This document shows positions 50,369 to 59,740 of a DNA stretch of 64,000 nucleotides, in pieces. Both the position numbers and the translations under genes were made by a program. The notes under the pieces were generated by a model that ran no database searches, had not been told where the DNA came from, and was given only the letters and a program-made list of their open reading frames with translations. Every line of letters begins with the position of its first letter. Position 1 is the first letter of the stretch. The stretch is from Flavobacterium ammonificans (GTDB lineage Bacteria; Bacteroidota; Bacteroidia; Flavobacteriales; Flavobacteriaceae). The DNA is taken from assembly GCF_020885975.1 (NCBI RefSeq), contig NZ_AP025183.1, positions 2,207,029 to 2,271,028 of the forward strand, given 5' to 3'.

Positions 50369-50504
50369 ATTCTTTTTTTCATTAATTATATAATCGCCAC
50401 TGATTACAGGATTTAAAATGATTTTGCTTCAAAAATTAAAGTGAAATATATAAAATCCAATTATGCAATAATTTTAATCATACTAATCTGTGGCATAAAT
50501 CTTA

Positions 50505-51155
50505 TTACTCTTCGCTTTCTTCGTCCTCTTCGTCCTCTTCGTCTTCTTCAAAATCAAATTCATACGGTTCCAACAACATTTTATCTGCCAAAATAGCCAC
50601 TCGTTCGGTGTATTGCTCTGTAAAAATAATACGTTGTGTTTTGGCTATACTGTTTGAAATTCGCATGATTTTAGTTTCGTGACGCAATTTCAAAATAGGA
50701 TCAGCATCGTCTAAAATAAACATCTTCAAACGATTGACATTATAACCCGCAGTTGAGAACATATCATTCAATTTATTGGGAGTACCAATCAATACATCAA
50801 TACCTGTAGAGATGTAATTTTTATCATAATCCGTATCTCCTTTGTCATGAACTCCGTATACCTCTAACGGATCATATTTACCATATTCTTCAAACAAAGC
50901 TTCCATTTCCAGTACCTTCGCTTTATCTTCAACAATGATTAGCGCCCGAGGTGATTCTTCTTGTTTTCCAGCTAATTGCTGAATCACATTCAGGACAATT
51001 GTAGTTGTTTTTCCACTTCCTTTTGGAGCCACAATCAAACAATCAGCCCCACTTTTAATCGTAGAAAATGTTTCTTGTTGCAACTCATTGGCTTCGGTCA
51101 AACCTTTTTCAATTAAAGCATTTTGAAGGGCTTCGTTTATTTTTTTTAATTTCAT
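50505..51155 (-). CDS. One-domain DEAD-box-like protein with acidic tail
   Basis: A 216-residue protein covering only the first RecA-like lobe of a DEAD-box helicase. A Q-motif-like opening is followed by Walker A APKGSGKTTT (43-52), motif Ib-like GTPNKL (124-129) and Walker B DDAD (149-152). The SAT motif is replaced by FTE (178-180). The second RecA lobe is missing, and the protein ends in EEDEEDEEDEESEE, coded by a GAAGAGGAC-type tandem repeat. It may bind ATP and RNA but should not unwind alone. No downstream remnant is seen, so this is a designed short form rather than a recent truncation. Confidence 0.8.
   Translation of the reverse strand: MKLKKINEALQNALIEKGLTEANELQQETFSTIKSGADCLIVAPKGSGKTTTIVLNVIQQLAGKQEESPRALIIVEDKAKVLEMEALFEEYGKYDPLEVYGVHDKGDTDYDKNYISTGIDVLIGTPNKLNDMFSTAGYNVNRLKMFILDDADPILKLRHETKIMRISNSIAKTQRIIFTEQYTERVAILADKMLLEPYEFDFEEDEEDEEDEESEE
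50510..50549 (-). repeat. Tandem repeat coding the acidic tail
   Basis: Three or more copies of TCGTCCTCT / TCGTCTTCT on the plus strand encode repeated Glu-Glu-Asp. The copy number is likely to vary between strains by slippage. Confidence 0.65.
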
Positions 51156-51193
51156 CTTCTATTTTTCTCAGCGAAATTTCACTGGTTTTCTAT

Positions 51194-52357
51194 TTATTTA
51201 CTCGCAAATAATGTCACATCGTTCTCTGAAATTTCATTTCCTCCTAGAATAATCAACCGCTCCACTACATTGCGTAATTCTCTAATATTTCCTGTCCAAT
51301 CGTATTCTTGCAATAACTGAATAGCCGTTTTTGAAAACGTCTTAATTGTGGTCCCTTGCTCTGAAGCAATCTTGTCTGCAAAATGAGCAATCAACATCGG
51401 AATGTCATTTCTCCTATCATTCAAAGCGGGCACTTTGATTAAAATGACTGCCAAACGGTGGTACAAATCTTCACGAAAACGCCCTTCGGCAATTTCCTTT
51501 TTTAAATCTTTATTAGTTGCCGCTACCACACGCACATCGACTTTGATGTCTTTGTCGGCACCTACTCTAGTAATCATATTTTCTTGTAAAGCGCGTAATA
51601 CCTTGGCTTGAGCCGAAAGACTCATATCGCCAATTTCATCTAAGAAAATCGTTCCCTTATCAGCTGCTTCAAACTTACCCGCACGGTCTTTCACCGCCGA
51701 AGTAAAAGCGCCTTTCACATGACCAAACAACTCGCTTTCTATCAATTCTGATGGAATGGCGGCACAATTTACTTCTACCAAAGGGAAATTAGCGCGTTCA
51801 CTTTTCTCGTGTAATTGATGCGCTACCAATTCTTTTCCAGTTCCGTTAGGACCAGTTATCAAAACACGGGCTTCGGTAGGTGCTACTTTTTCAATCAGCA
51901 ATTTGATATGATTTATGGCTTCGCTTTCGCCAATCATTTCGTAATTCTTACTGACTTTTTTCTTCAGAATTTTATTTTCGACTACCAATTGTTTTTTGTC
52001 CAAGGCATTTCTAACGGTATTCAACAACCGATTCAAATCGGGTGGTTTTGAAATGTAATCAAAGGCACCCAAACGCATAGTATTGATTGCAGTTTCCATA
52101 TCGCCATGACCTGAAATCATAACCATAGGAATTTCTGGTTTTATTTTTTTGACCGCTTCGAGTAATTCGACACCGTCCATTTTTGGCATTTTGATATCGC
52201 ACAAAACCAGATCGTAATCCGTATTTTTTATCTTTTCATAACCCGCAACACCGTCTTCGGCTTCTTCAACAACATAAGTCGTATTCTCTTCCGAAAGAAT
52301 TTTTACTAAAACTCTTCGGATAGCAGCTTCATCTTCTATGATTAATATTTTACTCAT
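51194..52357 (-). CDS. Sigma-54 response regulator without HTH
   Basis: A 387-residue NtrC-family protein. The receiver domain has the phosphoacceptor Asp54 (LCDIKMP). The AAA+ domain has Walker A GPNGTGKE (169-176), the sigma-54 contact loop GAFTSA (216-221), Walker B TIFLDEIGDM and NIRELRNVVERL. The chain stops at ENDVTLFASK, before the Fis-type HTH that NtrC proteins carry. It may therefore activate sigma-54 polymerase without specific DNA binding. No partner histidine kinase is in the window. Confidence 0.92.
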   Translation of the reverse strand: MSKILIIEDEAAIRRVLVKILSEENTTYVVEEAEDGVAGYEKIKNTDYDLVLCDIKMPKMDGVELLEAVKKIKPEIPMVMISGHGDMETAINTMRLGAFDYISKPPDLNRLLNTVRNALDKKQLVVENKILKKKVSKNYEMIGESEAINHIKLLIEKVAPTEARVLITGPNGTGKELVAHQLHEKSERANFPLVEVNCAAIPSELIESELFGHVKGAFTSAVKDRAGKFEAADKGTIFLDEIGDMSLSAQAKVLRALQENMITRVGADKDIKVDVRVVAATNKDLKKEIAEGRFREDLYHRLAVILIKVPALNDRRNDIPMLIAHFADKIASEQGTTIKTFSKTAIQLLQEYDWTGNIRELRNVVERLIILGGNEISENDVTLFASK

Positions 52358-52431
52358 TTTTGAACAGGTTATGTGTTGATTTGGTTATTTGGTTAAACTA
52401 TTAAACTTATAACCTTTTAAACTACTACACA

Positions 52432-53748
52432 TTAATACTTTAGCCATCGATACAATTCTTTCCAAGTTGGTTTTTTACCGTACATCAATATTCCTACACG
52501 GTAAATTTTTGATGCAAACCAAACTACTAAAAAGAAGGTTGCTAATAAAATAACAATAGATATTGCAATTTGCCACAAAGGTACGCCAAACGGAATACGC
52601 ATCAACATCACAATAGGTGAAGTCAAGGGTACCATTGAAAAAACAGTAGCTACGGTGCCGTGTGGATCGTTTACTACAGTAAAAAATCCAATGTAAACAC
52701 CTAATACCAAAGGCATAATAATGGGTAATAAAAATTGTTGTGAATCGGTTTCGTTATCTACGGCCGCTCCAATAGCAGCGTAAAACGAACTATACAAAAA
52801 GTACCCGCCGATAAAGTAAATAACAAAGCAACTTAAAATCGTCGCGATAGGTAAATTCAATATTTCAGCAATATACATTTGAGCCGTACTAGCCATCTCT
52901 TGTTGTGCTGATTGCATCATTTCGGGCGGGATTTGATTCGTCGCTCCTACATTGGCACCTAAAAATACCGAAGCCGAAAACAACAAACTTAAACCAATAA
53001 TAGCCCAAATAAAGAATTGCAAAATTCCCGCTAATGAAGTTCCAATGATTTTCCCCATCATTAATTGGAACGGTTTTACCGATGAAATAATGATTTCGAT
53101 AATTCGGTTGGTTTTTTCTTCAATAACAGAACGCATCACCATATTACCATATATAATAATGAACATCATAATCAAATAGCCAAAAGCGCCTCCAATAGCA
53201 ATTTTAATTTCGTTCAAGCCTTTCAAACTTTGTTCTCCAGAGGCTTTCTTCAAATTAATAGTAACATCGGCTTCCGCCTGATGAATGGCTAAGGTGTCCA
53301 AATGCGCTTCTTCTAAATTAGTCAACGTCATTTTTTTTGCAATAACTTCCTGCGTTTTTTCGATAAACGAAATACTTGGACTTTCGTTCGAAATAAACTG
53401 AATTTGGTTTTCTAAAGCCGCATTGTCTTTTGCTTTTGGGATGAATAAAACACCTTCGTAAGCCTCATCCTCAATACTCTTTTTAAGTGTGGGCAAATCT
53501 ACTGCTGTTAAATCAAGGTAGTTGTATTCTTCCGAAGTTTTGTTTTTGGCTAGAAACTCATTAACAAACCGACCTGATTCATCATGAATTACAATTTGTT
53601 TGGTGTCTGCTTTCATGGAACTCAAATAACCTACAAATAAAGCGATACCTACAAATAATAACGGACTTAGAAAAGTCATTACAATAAAGGATTTATTGCG
53701 CACTTTGGCAATGAACTCTCTTTTAATAATTAATGAAATGATGCTCAT
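52432..53748 (-). CDS. ABC-2 type permease (NatB-like)
   Basis: A 438-residue membrane protein: an N-terminal segment (FIVMTFLSPLLFVGIALFVGYL), a large extracytoplasmic loop of about 130 residues, then about five segments including MVMRSVIEEKTNRIIEIIIS, the ABC-2 signature. It resembles NatB, which exports sodium in Bacillus; here the substrate is unknown. It lies 7 bases downstream of its ATPase gene, so both form one exporter. Confidence 0.92.
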   Translation of the reverse strand: MSIISLIIKREFIAKVRNKSFIVMTFLSPLLFVGIALFVGYLSSMKADTKQIVIHDESGRFVNEFLAKNKTSEEYNYLDLTAVDLPTLKKSIEDEAYEGVLFIPKAKDNAALENQIQFISNESPSISFIEKTQEVIAKKMTLTNLEEAHLDTLAIHQAEADVTINLKKASGEQSLKGLNEIKIAIGGAFGYLIMMFIIIYGNMVMRSVIEEKTNRIIEIIISSVKPFQLMMGKIIGTSLAGILQFFIWAIIGLSLLFSASVFLGANVGATNQIPPEMMQSAQQEMASTAQMYIAEILNLPIATILSCFVIYFIGGYFLYSSFYAAIGAAVDNETDSQQFLLPIIMPLVLGVYIGFFTVVNDPHGTVATVFSMVPLTSPIVMLMRIPFGVPLWQIAISIVILLATFFLVVWFASKIYRVGILMYGKKPTWKELYRWLKY

Positions 53749-53755
53749 TTAACTT

Positions 53756-54679
53756 TTATTTACTGGTTACGGTTTGAATAAAAATATCGTTTACACTCGG
53801 TATTTTCTCAACGAAATGAGTTACTTGTCCGCGTTGTGTTAAAATATGCAACAACTCATTTGGACTTGCATTTCCTAGCTGAACTTCTAATTTTAATTCA
53901 TTATTCAACGACTTAAATTGGGCTGGTGCCAAAGTGAATTTTTGGGTAATATCATACATCAAACCTTCTACATTGTCTGAAAGAATACCTACTTCAAAAC
54001 TATTGGTTCTAAATTGCTTTCTCACCTCATCTAATTTCCCTTCAATCAATTTATTGGATTGATGAATCAAAGCGATATCATCACATAATTCCTCTACACT
54101 TTCCATTCGATGTGTCGAAAAAATAATAGTCGAACCTTGTTCTTTCAATGCTAAAATTTCGTCTTTAATGATATTGGCATTCACAGGGTCGAAGCCTGAA
54201 AATGGTTCGTCAAAAATCAACAATTTTGGCTGGTGCAACACACAAACTACAAATTGGATTTTTTGCGCCATACCTTTAGAAAGCTCTTGTATTTTTTTAT
54301 TCCACCACCCTTGAATTCCCAATCGGTCAAACCAATAATCGAGTTGTTTTTTGGCTTCGGCTTTGGTTAAACCTTTCATTTGCGCCAAATACAAACACTG
54401 CTCCCCCACTTTCATACTTTTGTACAAACCCCTTTCTTCTGGAAGGTAGCCAATATACTGCACGTGTTTGGGTTGTAATTTTTCGCCATCCAAAATAACC
54501 TCACCACTATCAGGTAAAGTAATTTGGTTGATGATGCGAATTAGCGAGGTTTTTCCCGCTCCGTTGGGTCCCAACAATCCGTAAATACTACCTTTAGGAA
54601 CTGATAAAGAAACTTCGTTTAGCGCTACGTAATCGCCGTATTGCTTCACTATTTTATTAACTTCAAGTAAATTACTCAT
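53756..54679 (-). CDS. ABC exporter ATPase (NatA-like)
   Basis: A 307-residue ABC ATPase: Walker A GPNGAGKTS, signature LSKGMAQK (a variant of LSGGQ), Walker B LLIFDEPFSGFDP and the switch STHRMES. A C-terminal extension of about 90 residues is typical of NatA/DUF4162 ATPases. It powers the permease coded 7 bases downstream. Confidence 0.93.
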   Translation of the reverse strand: MSNLLEVNKIVKQYGDYVALNEVSLSVPKGSIYGLLGPNGAGKTSLIRIINQITLPDSGEVILDGEKLQPKHVQYIGYLPEERGLYKSMKVGEQCLYLAQMKGLTKAEAKKQLDYWFDRLGIQGWWNKKIQELSKGMAQKIQFVVCVLHQPKLLIFDEPFSGFDPVNANIIKDEILALKEQGSTIIFSTHRMESVEELCDDIALIHQSNKLIEGKLDEVRKQFRTNSFEVGILSDNVEGLMYDITQKFTLAPAQFKSLNNELKLEVQLGNASPNELLHILTQRGQVTHFVEKIPSVNDIFIQTVTSK

Positions 54680-54759
54680 TCTTAATTTTGATTTTAGTCA
54701 CTTTAAACTTGGTTGTGTAAAAGTACAGAATTAGTACCTAAATAGTTGGTTTTGTTACA

Positions 54760-54797
54760 TAAAAAACCCACCCTTATTTAGAACAAGGATGGGAAAA
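54760..54797 (-). terminator. Terminator of dnaJ
   Basis: On the minus strand CCCATCCTT pairs with AAGGGTGGG (one T-G wobble) around GTTCTAAAT, followed by TTTTTT. It lies about 27 bases past the dnaJ stop. Confidence 0.8.
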
Positions 54798-54823
54798 TAT
54801 ATTTTAATTTTCTTGTTAAAAAA

Positions 54824-55939
54824 CTAAGAAAACATATCTTTTACTTTTTCAAAAAAAGACTTATCTGATTTTTCTGGATTTGGAGTAAAATTTTCATCTT
54901 CCAAATTCTTTTCAAAGAATTGTCGTTGTTCCTTGTTCAATGTTTTTGGAGTCCAAACATTCACATGAACTAACAAATCACCATTACCATACCCATTCAA
55001 ACTTGGAATTCCTTTACCTTTCAAACGTAGAATTTTACCTGATTGAATTCCTTCTTCTAATTTAATTCTTACTTTTCCGTTTACAGCTTCAATATCTTTT
55101 GAAACTCCTAAAACAGCTTCGGAAAAACTGATGTATAAATCGTAATGTAAATTTTCGCCTTCACGTTTCAAGTACTCGTGTTCAATTTCTTCGATAGCAA
55201 CAATCAAATCACCTGGAATACTATTACCTGGTGCATCGTTTCCTTTATTAGAAACCTTTAATTGCATTCCGTCAACTACTCCAGCAGGGATTTTAATCGC
55301 TACTGTTTCATCTTCCTGAATCATTCCTTGTGAATCTGCATTGGCAGGTTTCTTATCTAATAACTGCCCTGTACCTCCACAAGTTGGACAAGTTGATGCG
55401 GATTGCATTCTACCCAAAATTGTATTTGTCACACGCATTACTTGTCCTTGACCATTACAAGTCGAACAGGTTTTGTATGAGACACCTTGAGCTTGAACTT
55501 TACGTTTTACTTTTACTTTTTTCTCTACACCATTGGCAATTTCTTCCAAAGTCAATTTGACTTTGATTCGTAAGTTGCTTCCTTTAGTACGTCGAGGACC
55601 ACTACTTCTACCGCCACCGAATCCACCGCCGAATCCGCCGCCAAAAATATCGCCAAACTGACTGAAAATGTCATCCATATTCATTCCGCCGTGACCACCG
55701 CCATAACCTCCAGCACCATCAAATGCTTGATGTCCATATTGATCGTATTTGGCTTTCTTTTGAGGATCACTCAAAACTTCATAAGCCTCAGCAGCTAATT
55801 TGAAGTTTTCTTCGGCTTCCTTATCCCCTGGATTTTTGTCAGGATGGTATTTGATAGCCGCTTTTCTATATGCTTTCTTTATTTCTGAAGCATCTGCACC
55901 TTTTGAAATACCTAATACTTCGTAAAAATCTTTTTTCAT
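54824..55939 (-). CDS. dnaJ: Chaperone DnaJ, zinc centre I missing
   Basis: A 371-residue Hsp40 that delivers unfolded proteins to DnaK. The J domain has HPD (32-34), and a Gly/Phe-rich linker covers about 75-112. The Cys-rich domain keeps only two of the four CxxCxGxG motifs, CSTCNGQG (158-165) and CPTCGGTG (184-191). These correspond to motifs 2 and 3, which build zinc centre II; motifs 1 and 4 (centre I) are gone. C-terminal substrate domains are complete. It follows grpE by 23 bases. Confidence 0.96.
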   Translation of the reverse strand: MKKDFYEVLGISKGADASEIKKAYRKAAIKYHPDKNPGDKEAEENFKLAAEAYEVLSDPQKKAKYDQYGHQAFDGAGGYGGGHGGMNMDDIFSQFGDIFGGGFGGGFGGGRSSGPRRTKGSNLRIKVKLTLEEIANGVEKKVKVKRKVQAQGVSYKTCSTCNGQGQVMRVTNTILGRMQSASTCPTCGGTGQLLDKKPANADSQGMIQEDETVAIKIPAGVVDGMQLKVSNKGNDAPGNSIPGDLIVAIEEIEHEYLKREGENLHYDLYISFSEAVLGVSKDIEAVNGKVRIKLEEGIQSGKILRLKGKGIPSLNGYGNGDLLVHVNVWTPKTLNKEQRQFFEKNLEDENFTPNPEKSDKSFFEKVKDMFS

Positions 55940-55962
55940 ATTTTTAAATTATATGACTGGGT

Positions 55963-56541
55963 TTAGTTACCAATAACAACTTTTGGGAAACGGATAATTT
56001 TATCCCCTAATTTGTATCCTTTCTCTAGAACATCTACAATTTTCCCTTTCATTTTGTCAGATGGCGCAGGAATTTGCGTAATTGCTTCAGCAAAATCGGC
56101 ATCAAATGCATCTCCAGCTTTCACTTCAACTTCCTCTAATCCTTTACCAACTAAGGTTGATTTTAATTTTTCGTGAATTAATTCTACCCCTTTCACCAAA
56201 GATTCATCGCCTGACTTACTGATTTCAATCAATGCTCTGTCAAAATCATCCAAAATAGGAAGCATTGCCAATAACACTTCTTGATTAGCTGTTTTAAACA
56301 ACTCAATACGTTCTTTTGAAGTTCTTCTTTTGTAATTTTCAAATTCAGCAAATAATCGTAAAAATTTATCTTTTTCTGCCGCTAAATCTAAGGCTAATTG
56401 TTCTTCAACAGGTAATTCTTCGACACTTGCTTGTTCTTCATTTGCCTGCGTTTCCACTGGTGTTCCTTCTATTTCTTGATCGATTTCTGTTTTTTCAGTA
56501 GTCATAGTACTTGTATTTTTAAAAATATTCTTAAACTTCAT
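55963..56541 (-). CDS. grpE: Nucleotide exchange factor GrpE
   Basis: A 192-residue cochaperone that releases ADP from DnaK. An acidic N-terminus (about 1-55) precedes a long coiled coil (LAAEKDKFLRLFAEFENYKR) and the beta domain with GYKLGDKIIRFPKVVI. The start may be ATG 56541 or ATG 56505 (MTTEKTEIDQ); the promoter position allows both. With dnaJ it forms a grpE-dnaJ operon. dnaK is not in the window. Confidence 0.95.
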   Translation of the reverse strand: MKFKNIFKNTSTMTTEKTEIDQEIEGTPVETQANEEQASVEELPVEEQLALDLAAEKDKFLRLFAEFENYKRRTSKERIELFKTANQEVLLAMLPILDDFDRALIEISKSGDESLVKGVELIHEKLKSTLVGKGLEEVEVKAGDAFDADFAEAITQIPAPSDKMKGKIVDVLEKGYKLGDKIIRFPKVVIGN

Positions 56542-56561
56542 TTTTATTTTTTTATGGATTG

Positions 56562-56593
56562 CAAAAGTACTGCCAAATCTTCAAAAATGTCAA
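56562..56593 (-). promoter_or_regulatory. Promoter of grpE-dnaJ
   Basis: Minus strand: TTG (complement of 56591-56593) in GTGACAATTTGACA, 21-base spacer, TACTTTTG (complement of 56562-56569). Both elements are exact. I see no CIRCE inverted repeat. Confidence 0.75.
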
Positions 56594-56813
56594 ATTGTCA
56601 CCTTTAAGACAGAACTATTTATGGAAAATTAATACGGAATTTAGCATCAACCCTCTTTTTGGTAGCCTAAAAAATTTAATAAAATTTTAAGACTGTTTAG
56701 TATACGATTAGAGTAAGTTTGTATTCGAAACAATTCACTATTTTGGATTGACTCCCTAGATTGAAATTAAGGTTCGTTTCTAAATAATTATTAATTCAGT
56801 AATACCTTATTGT
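56594..56813. other. Intergenic spacer between grpE and hisS
   Basis: About 220 AT-rich bases between the grpE promoter and the hisS terminator. A small AAAATTTAATAAAATTTT near-palindrome lies at about 56668-56686. I see no gene, tRNA or other clear feature. Confidence 0.5.
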
Positions 56814-56852
56814 AGAAAAAGCTTCGTTCCCATCAAACGAAGCTTTTTTTTA
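56814..56852 (-). terminator. Terminator of hisS
   Basis: AAAAAGCTTCGTT and AACGAAGCTTTTTTT pair perfectly around CCCATCA, overlapping the end of the hisS stop region; U tract on the minus strand. Confidence 0.88.
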
Positions 56853-58220
56853 TGCTAAAACTTTTTTCAGTTCCTCTAAACTTAGCGATTTCTGTTCTCC
56901 CGTTTGAAGGTTTTTCAAAGTATAGGTATTCGAATTCATCTCTTGATCTCCGGCCATTACAGCAAAAGGAATACTTCTTTTATCAGCGTGTTGAAATTGT
57001 TTAGCCAACTTAGCGTTGTCTGGATACAATTCTACTTTTATTCCTGTTTGGCGCAATTCTTTAATCGCTTTCATAGCGTAAAACGCTTCATTTTCGCCAT
57101 AATTAATAAACAATGCTTGCGAAGTTGCGGTAACTGTCGTTGGAAACAATCCCAATTCTTCTACGACCAAATAAATACGGTCTAAGCCAAAAGAGATTCC
57201 CACTCCACTCATATTTTTTAAACCAAAAATACCCGTCAAATCATCGTAACGACCACCACCACCGATAGAACCCATAGCTACTCCTGATGGTGCTGCCACC
57301 TCAAAAATAGCGCCTGTGTAATAATTCAATCCTCTTGCCAAAGTCACATCCAAATCTAAAAAAGCAGTTGCTAAACCAAGAGCTGATACTTTATCACAAA
57401 TAAAGCGCAACTCCTCTACCCCTTTCATACCCTCAACTGAGTCTGTTAATAAACCGGATAATTGATTGATTTTCTCCGAAAAAGTTCCCGTAAAACTAAA
57501 CAAAGGTTGCACCTTAGCAATAGCCGTTTCCGAAATCCCTTTCTCCATCATTTCTTTCTTTACTCCGTCTTCACCAATTTTATCCAGCTTATCTAAAGCC
57601 ACTGTAAAATCGATTAATTTATCTGAAGCGCCAATCACTTCTGCAATTCCAGAAAGGATTTTTCTATTGTTGATTTTAATAGTTACACCATTCAAACCTA
57701 AAGCGGTAAATACCCCATCATACAATTGAATTAATTCTACTTCTTGCCACAAAGAGGTCGAACCTACTACATCGGCATCACATTGAAAAAATTCTCTGAA
57801 GCGTCCTTTTTGAGGGCGATCGGCTCTCCAAACGGGTTGGATTTGGTATCTCTTAAATGGGAATTCTATTTCGTTTTGGTGTTGTACCACATAACGTGCA
57901 AAAGGCACTGTTAAATCATACCGCAAGGCTTTTTCAGAAATACTTGAAGTCAATTTTGTACTGTCTTTGGCTTCCAAATGGTTTGCATTGGCTTTTGCCA
58001 AATAATCTCCTGAATTCAAAATTTTAAAAATCAAGCGATCTCCTTCTTCACCATATTTTCCCATTAAGGTTTCGGAATTTTCAAAAGAAGGGGTTTCAAT
58101 CGGTTGAAAACCAAATTTCTCAAAATTACTTTTGATCATTTGGATAATATACTGACGTTTTGCAACCTCTGTAGGAGAAAAATCTCGGGTTCCTTTTGGA
58201 ATACTTGGTTTAGATGCCAT
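56850..58220 (-). CDS. hisS: Histidyl-tRNA synthetase
   Basis: A 456-residue class II synthetase charging tRNA-His. [10 protein letters not shown] is the opening, motif 2 lies in [20 protein letters not shown] and [10 protein letters not shown], the histidine A loop is [15 protein letters not shown], and motif 3 is [12 protein letters not shown]. The anticodon domain is C-terminal. Short tandem repeats lie directly upstream. Confidence 0.97.
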   Translation of the reverse strand: MASKPSIPKGTRDFSPTEVAKRQYIIQMIKSNFEKFGFQPIETPSFENSETLMGKYGEEGDRLIFKILNSGDYLAKANANHLEAKDSTKLTSSISEKALRYDLTVPFARYVVQHQNEIEFPFKRYQIQPVWRADRPQKGRFREFFQCDADVVGSTSLWQEVELIQLYDGVFTALGLNGVTIKINNRKILSGIAEVIGASDKLIDFTVALDKLDKIGEDGVKKEMMEKGISETAIAKVQPLFSFTGTFSEKINQLSGLLTDSVEGMKGVEELRFICDKVSALGLATAFLDLDVTLARGLNYYTGAIFEVAAPSGVAMGSIGGGGRYDDLTGIFGLKNMSGVGISFGLDRIYLVVEELGLFPTTVTATSQALFINYGENEAFYAMKAIKELRQTGIKVELYPDNAKLAKQFQHADKRSIPFAVMAGDQEMNSNTYTLKNLQTGEQKSLSLEELKKVLA

Positions 58221-58245
58221 TTTAATTTACGATTTACAATATACG

Positions 58246-58290
58246 ATGTACGATATTTGATGTACGATATTTGATGTACGATATTTGATG
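58246..58290. repeat. Tandem 14-base repeat, three copies
   Basis: ATGTACGATATTTG is repeated three times without change from 58246 to 58287, 26 bases upstream of the hisS ATG. Related TACGAT words occur at 59660-59740. Confidence 0.85.
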
Positions 58291-58415
58291 TGCTACTTAT
58301 AATTTGAATTTCTAAATACTGAAATACAGTGCAAATATCTTATTTTTAAAATAAATATCCGCTCTTCTAAAGCAAACTTGTAACAAAAATTGTATTTTCG
58401 TGACAAATTGGTACT

Positions 58416-59657
58416 ATGCTAAATTTATTCAAAGAAAACGTTAAGATTGCAATTGGTTCAGTTCGAACTCAATTGTTGCGTACCATACTAACCGTATTGA
58501 TTATTGCTATTGGTATTACAGCCTTGGTAGGAATTCTTACTGTAGTGGCTGCACTAGAAAATACTCTTTCAGCTGATTTTGCTTCTATGGGCGCCAATAC
58601 CTTCAACATCAATCAATACGAGAATACAACTCGAAACAGAGGAAATGAGGAACGAGAAATTATCAATCCAATTATTTCCTATCCTGAAGCCGTTGCATTT
58701 CAAGACAAATTTAAATACCCTTTTACAGAAACTTCCCTTTCATTTACTGCTACATCAAGAGCAGAAGTAAAATATGAAGCTAATGAGACAGATCCTGAAA
58801 TAAAAGTAGTTGGTGTAGATGAAAATTTTATTCCTAACTCTGGTTTAGAAACTAGTTTGGGTCGCAACTTCAACGGATTTGATATTGATAACAATACGTA
58901 TGTATGTGTTGTGGGGTCTGATTTTGAAAAAGGTTTGCTCAAAGATGTAAACCCTATAAATAAAATTATTTCAATTCGTGGCGCTAAATTTAAAGTTATC
59001 GGAGTATTGAAAGAGAAAGGGTCTACTTTTGGAAATAGCCAAGATTTGAGAGTTTTAATTCCAATTCAAGTGGCTCGTTCTTTATTTACAGCACCTAATA
59101 TCAACTACAGTTTGAGTGTAATGGTGAATAAAAAAGAACTGTTAGAACAAGCTATTGATAATGCCACCAGTACAATGCGACGTGTTCGAAAATTAAGTCC
59201 CGTAAAGGATAATAATTTTGGTGTGGTACGTTCTGACGATTTGATTAACCGCATCTTGAGTATTACTCAATACCTTGGATTAGCCTCTTGGCTTATTGGA
59301 GTAATTACTGTTTTAGGCTCATCCATTGCTTTAATGAACATTATGATTGTTTCAGTAACAGAAAGAACCCGAGAAATTGGTGTCCGAAAAGCCTTAGGAG
59401 CTAAAAAATCAACTATTGCATTTCAGTTTTTCATAGAAACCTTATTAATAGGACAATTAGGTGGATTAGTCGGAATTGTTTTTGGGATCTTAATTGGTTT
59501 CGGAATTGCAACTGCCATGGACTTTACCTTTGTTATTCCATGGGGCGCGATAATGGCAGCCTTCATTACGAGTTTTATTGTAGCTATTGTTTCCGGATTG
59601 TATCCTGCAATTAAAGCGGCGGTCTTAGATCCAATAGAGGCGTTGCGCTACGAATAA
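58416..59657 (+). CDS. MacB-like ABC transporter permease
   Basis: A 413-residue FtsX/MacB-type permease. An N-terminal segment (TILTVLIIAIGITALVGILT) is followed by the MacB periplasmic core domain (about 45-265), then three C-terminal segments with MNIMIVSVTERTREIGVRKA, the typical coupling helix, and ALRYE at the end. It would export or mechanically transmit with a separate ATPase; none is adjacent. The substrate is unknown. Confidence 0.9.
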   Translation: MLNLFKENVKIAIGSVRTQLLRTILTVLIIAIGITALVGILTVVAALENTLSADFASMGANTFNINQYENTTRNRGNEEREIINPIISYPEAVAFQDKFKYPFTETSLSFTATSRAEVKYEANETDPEIKVVGVDENFIPNSGLETSLGRNFNGFDIDNNTYVCVVGSDFEKGLLKDVNPINKIISIRGAKFKVIGVLKEKGSTFGNSQDLRVLIPIQVARSLFTAPNINYSLSVMVNKKELLEQAIDNATSTMRRVRKLSPVKDNNFGVVRSDDLINRILSITQYLGLASWLIGVITVLGSSIALMNIMIVSVTERTREIGVRKALGAKKSTIAFQFFIETLLIGQLGGLVGIVFGILIGFGIATAMDFTFVIPWGAIMAAFITSFIVAIVSGLYPAIKAAVLDPIEALRYE

Positions 59658-59659
59658 AG

Positions 59660-59740
59660 CCATTTACGATTGACGATTTTGGATATACGATTTTGGATAC
59701 ACGATATTGATATTTCGTAAATCGTAATTCTTATATCGTA
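59660..59740. repeat. Degenerate TACGATTTT repeat tract
   Basis: Words such as TTACGATT, GACGATTTTGGATA and TACGATTTTGGATA follow each other and are partly inverted as AAATCGTAA. The tract lies between the convergent permease gene and prmC and runs into the prmC stop codon. It resembles the tandem repeat at 58246. Confidence 0.6.

Noticed and set aside
56562..56605. CIRCE heat-shock operator at grpE
   Set aside because: The TTAGCACTC-N9-GAGTGCTAA pattern is not present; only the promoter elements match.
56594..56813. Possible small RNA or tRNA between grpE and hisS
   Set aside because: No cloverleaf, T-loop motif or orphan terminator is present.
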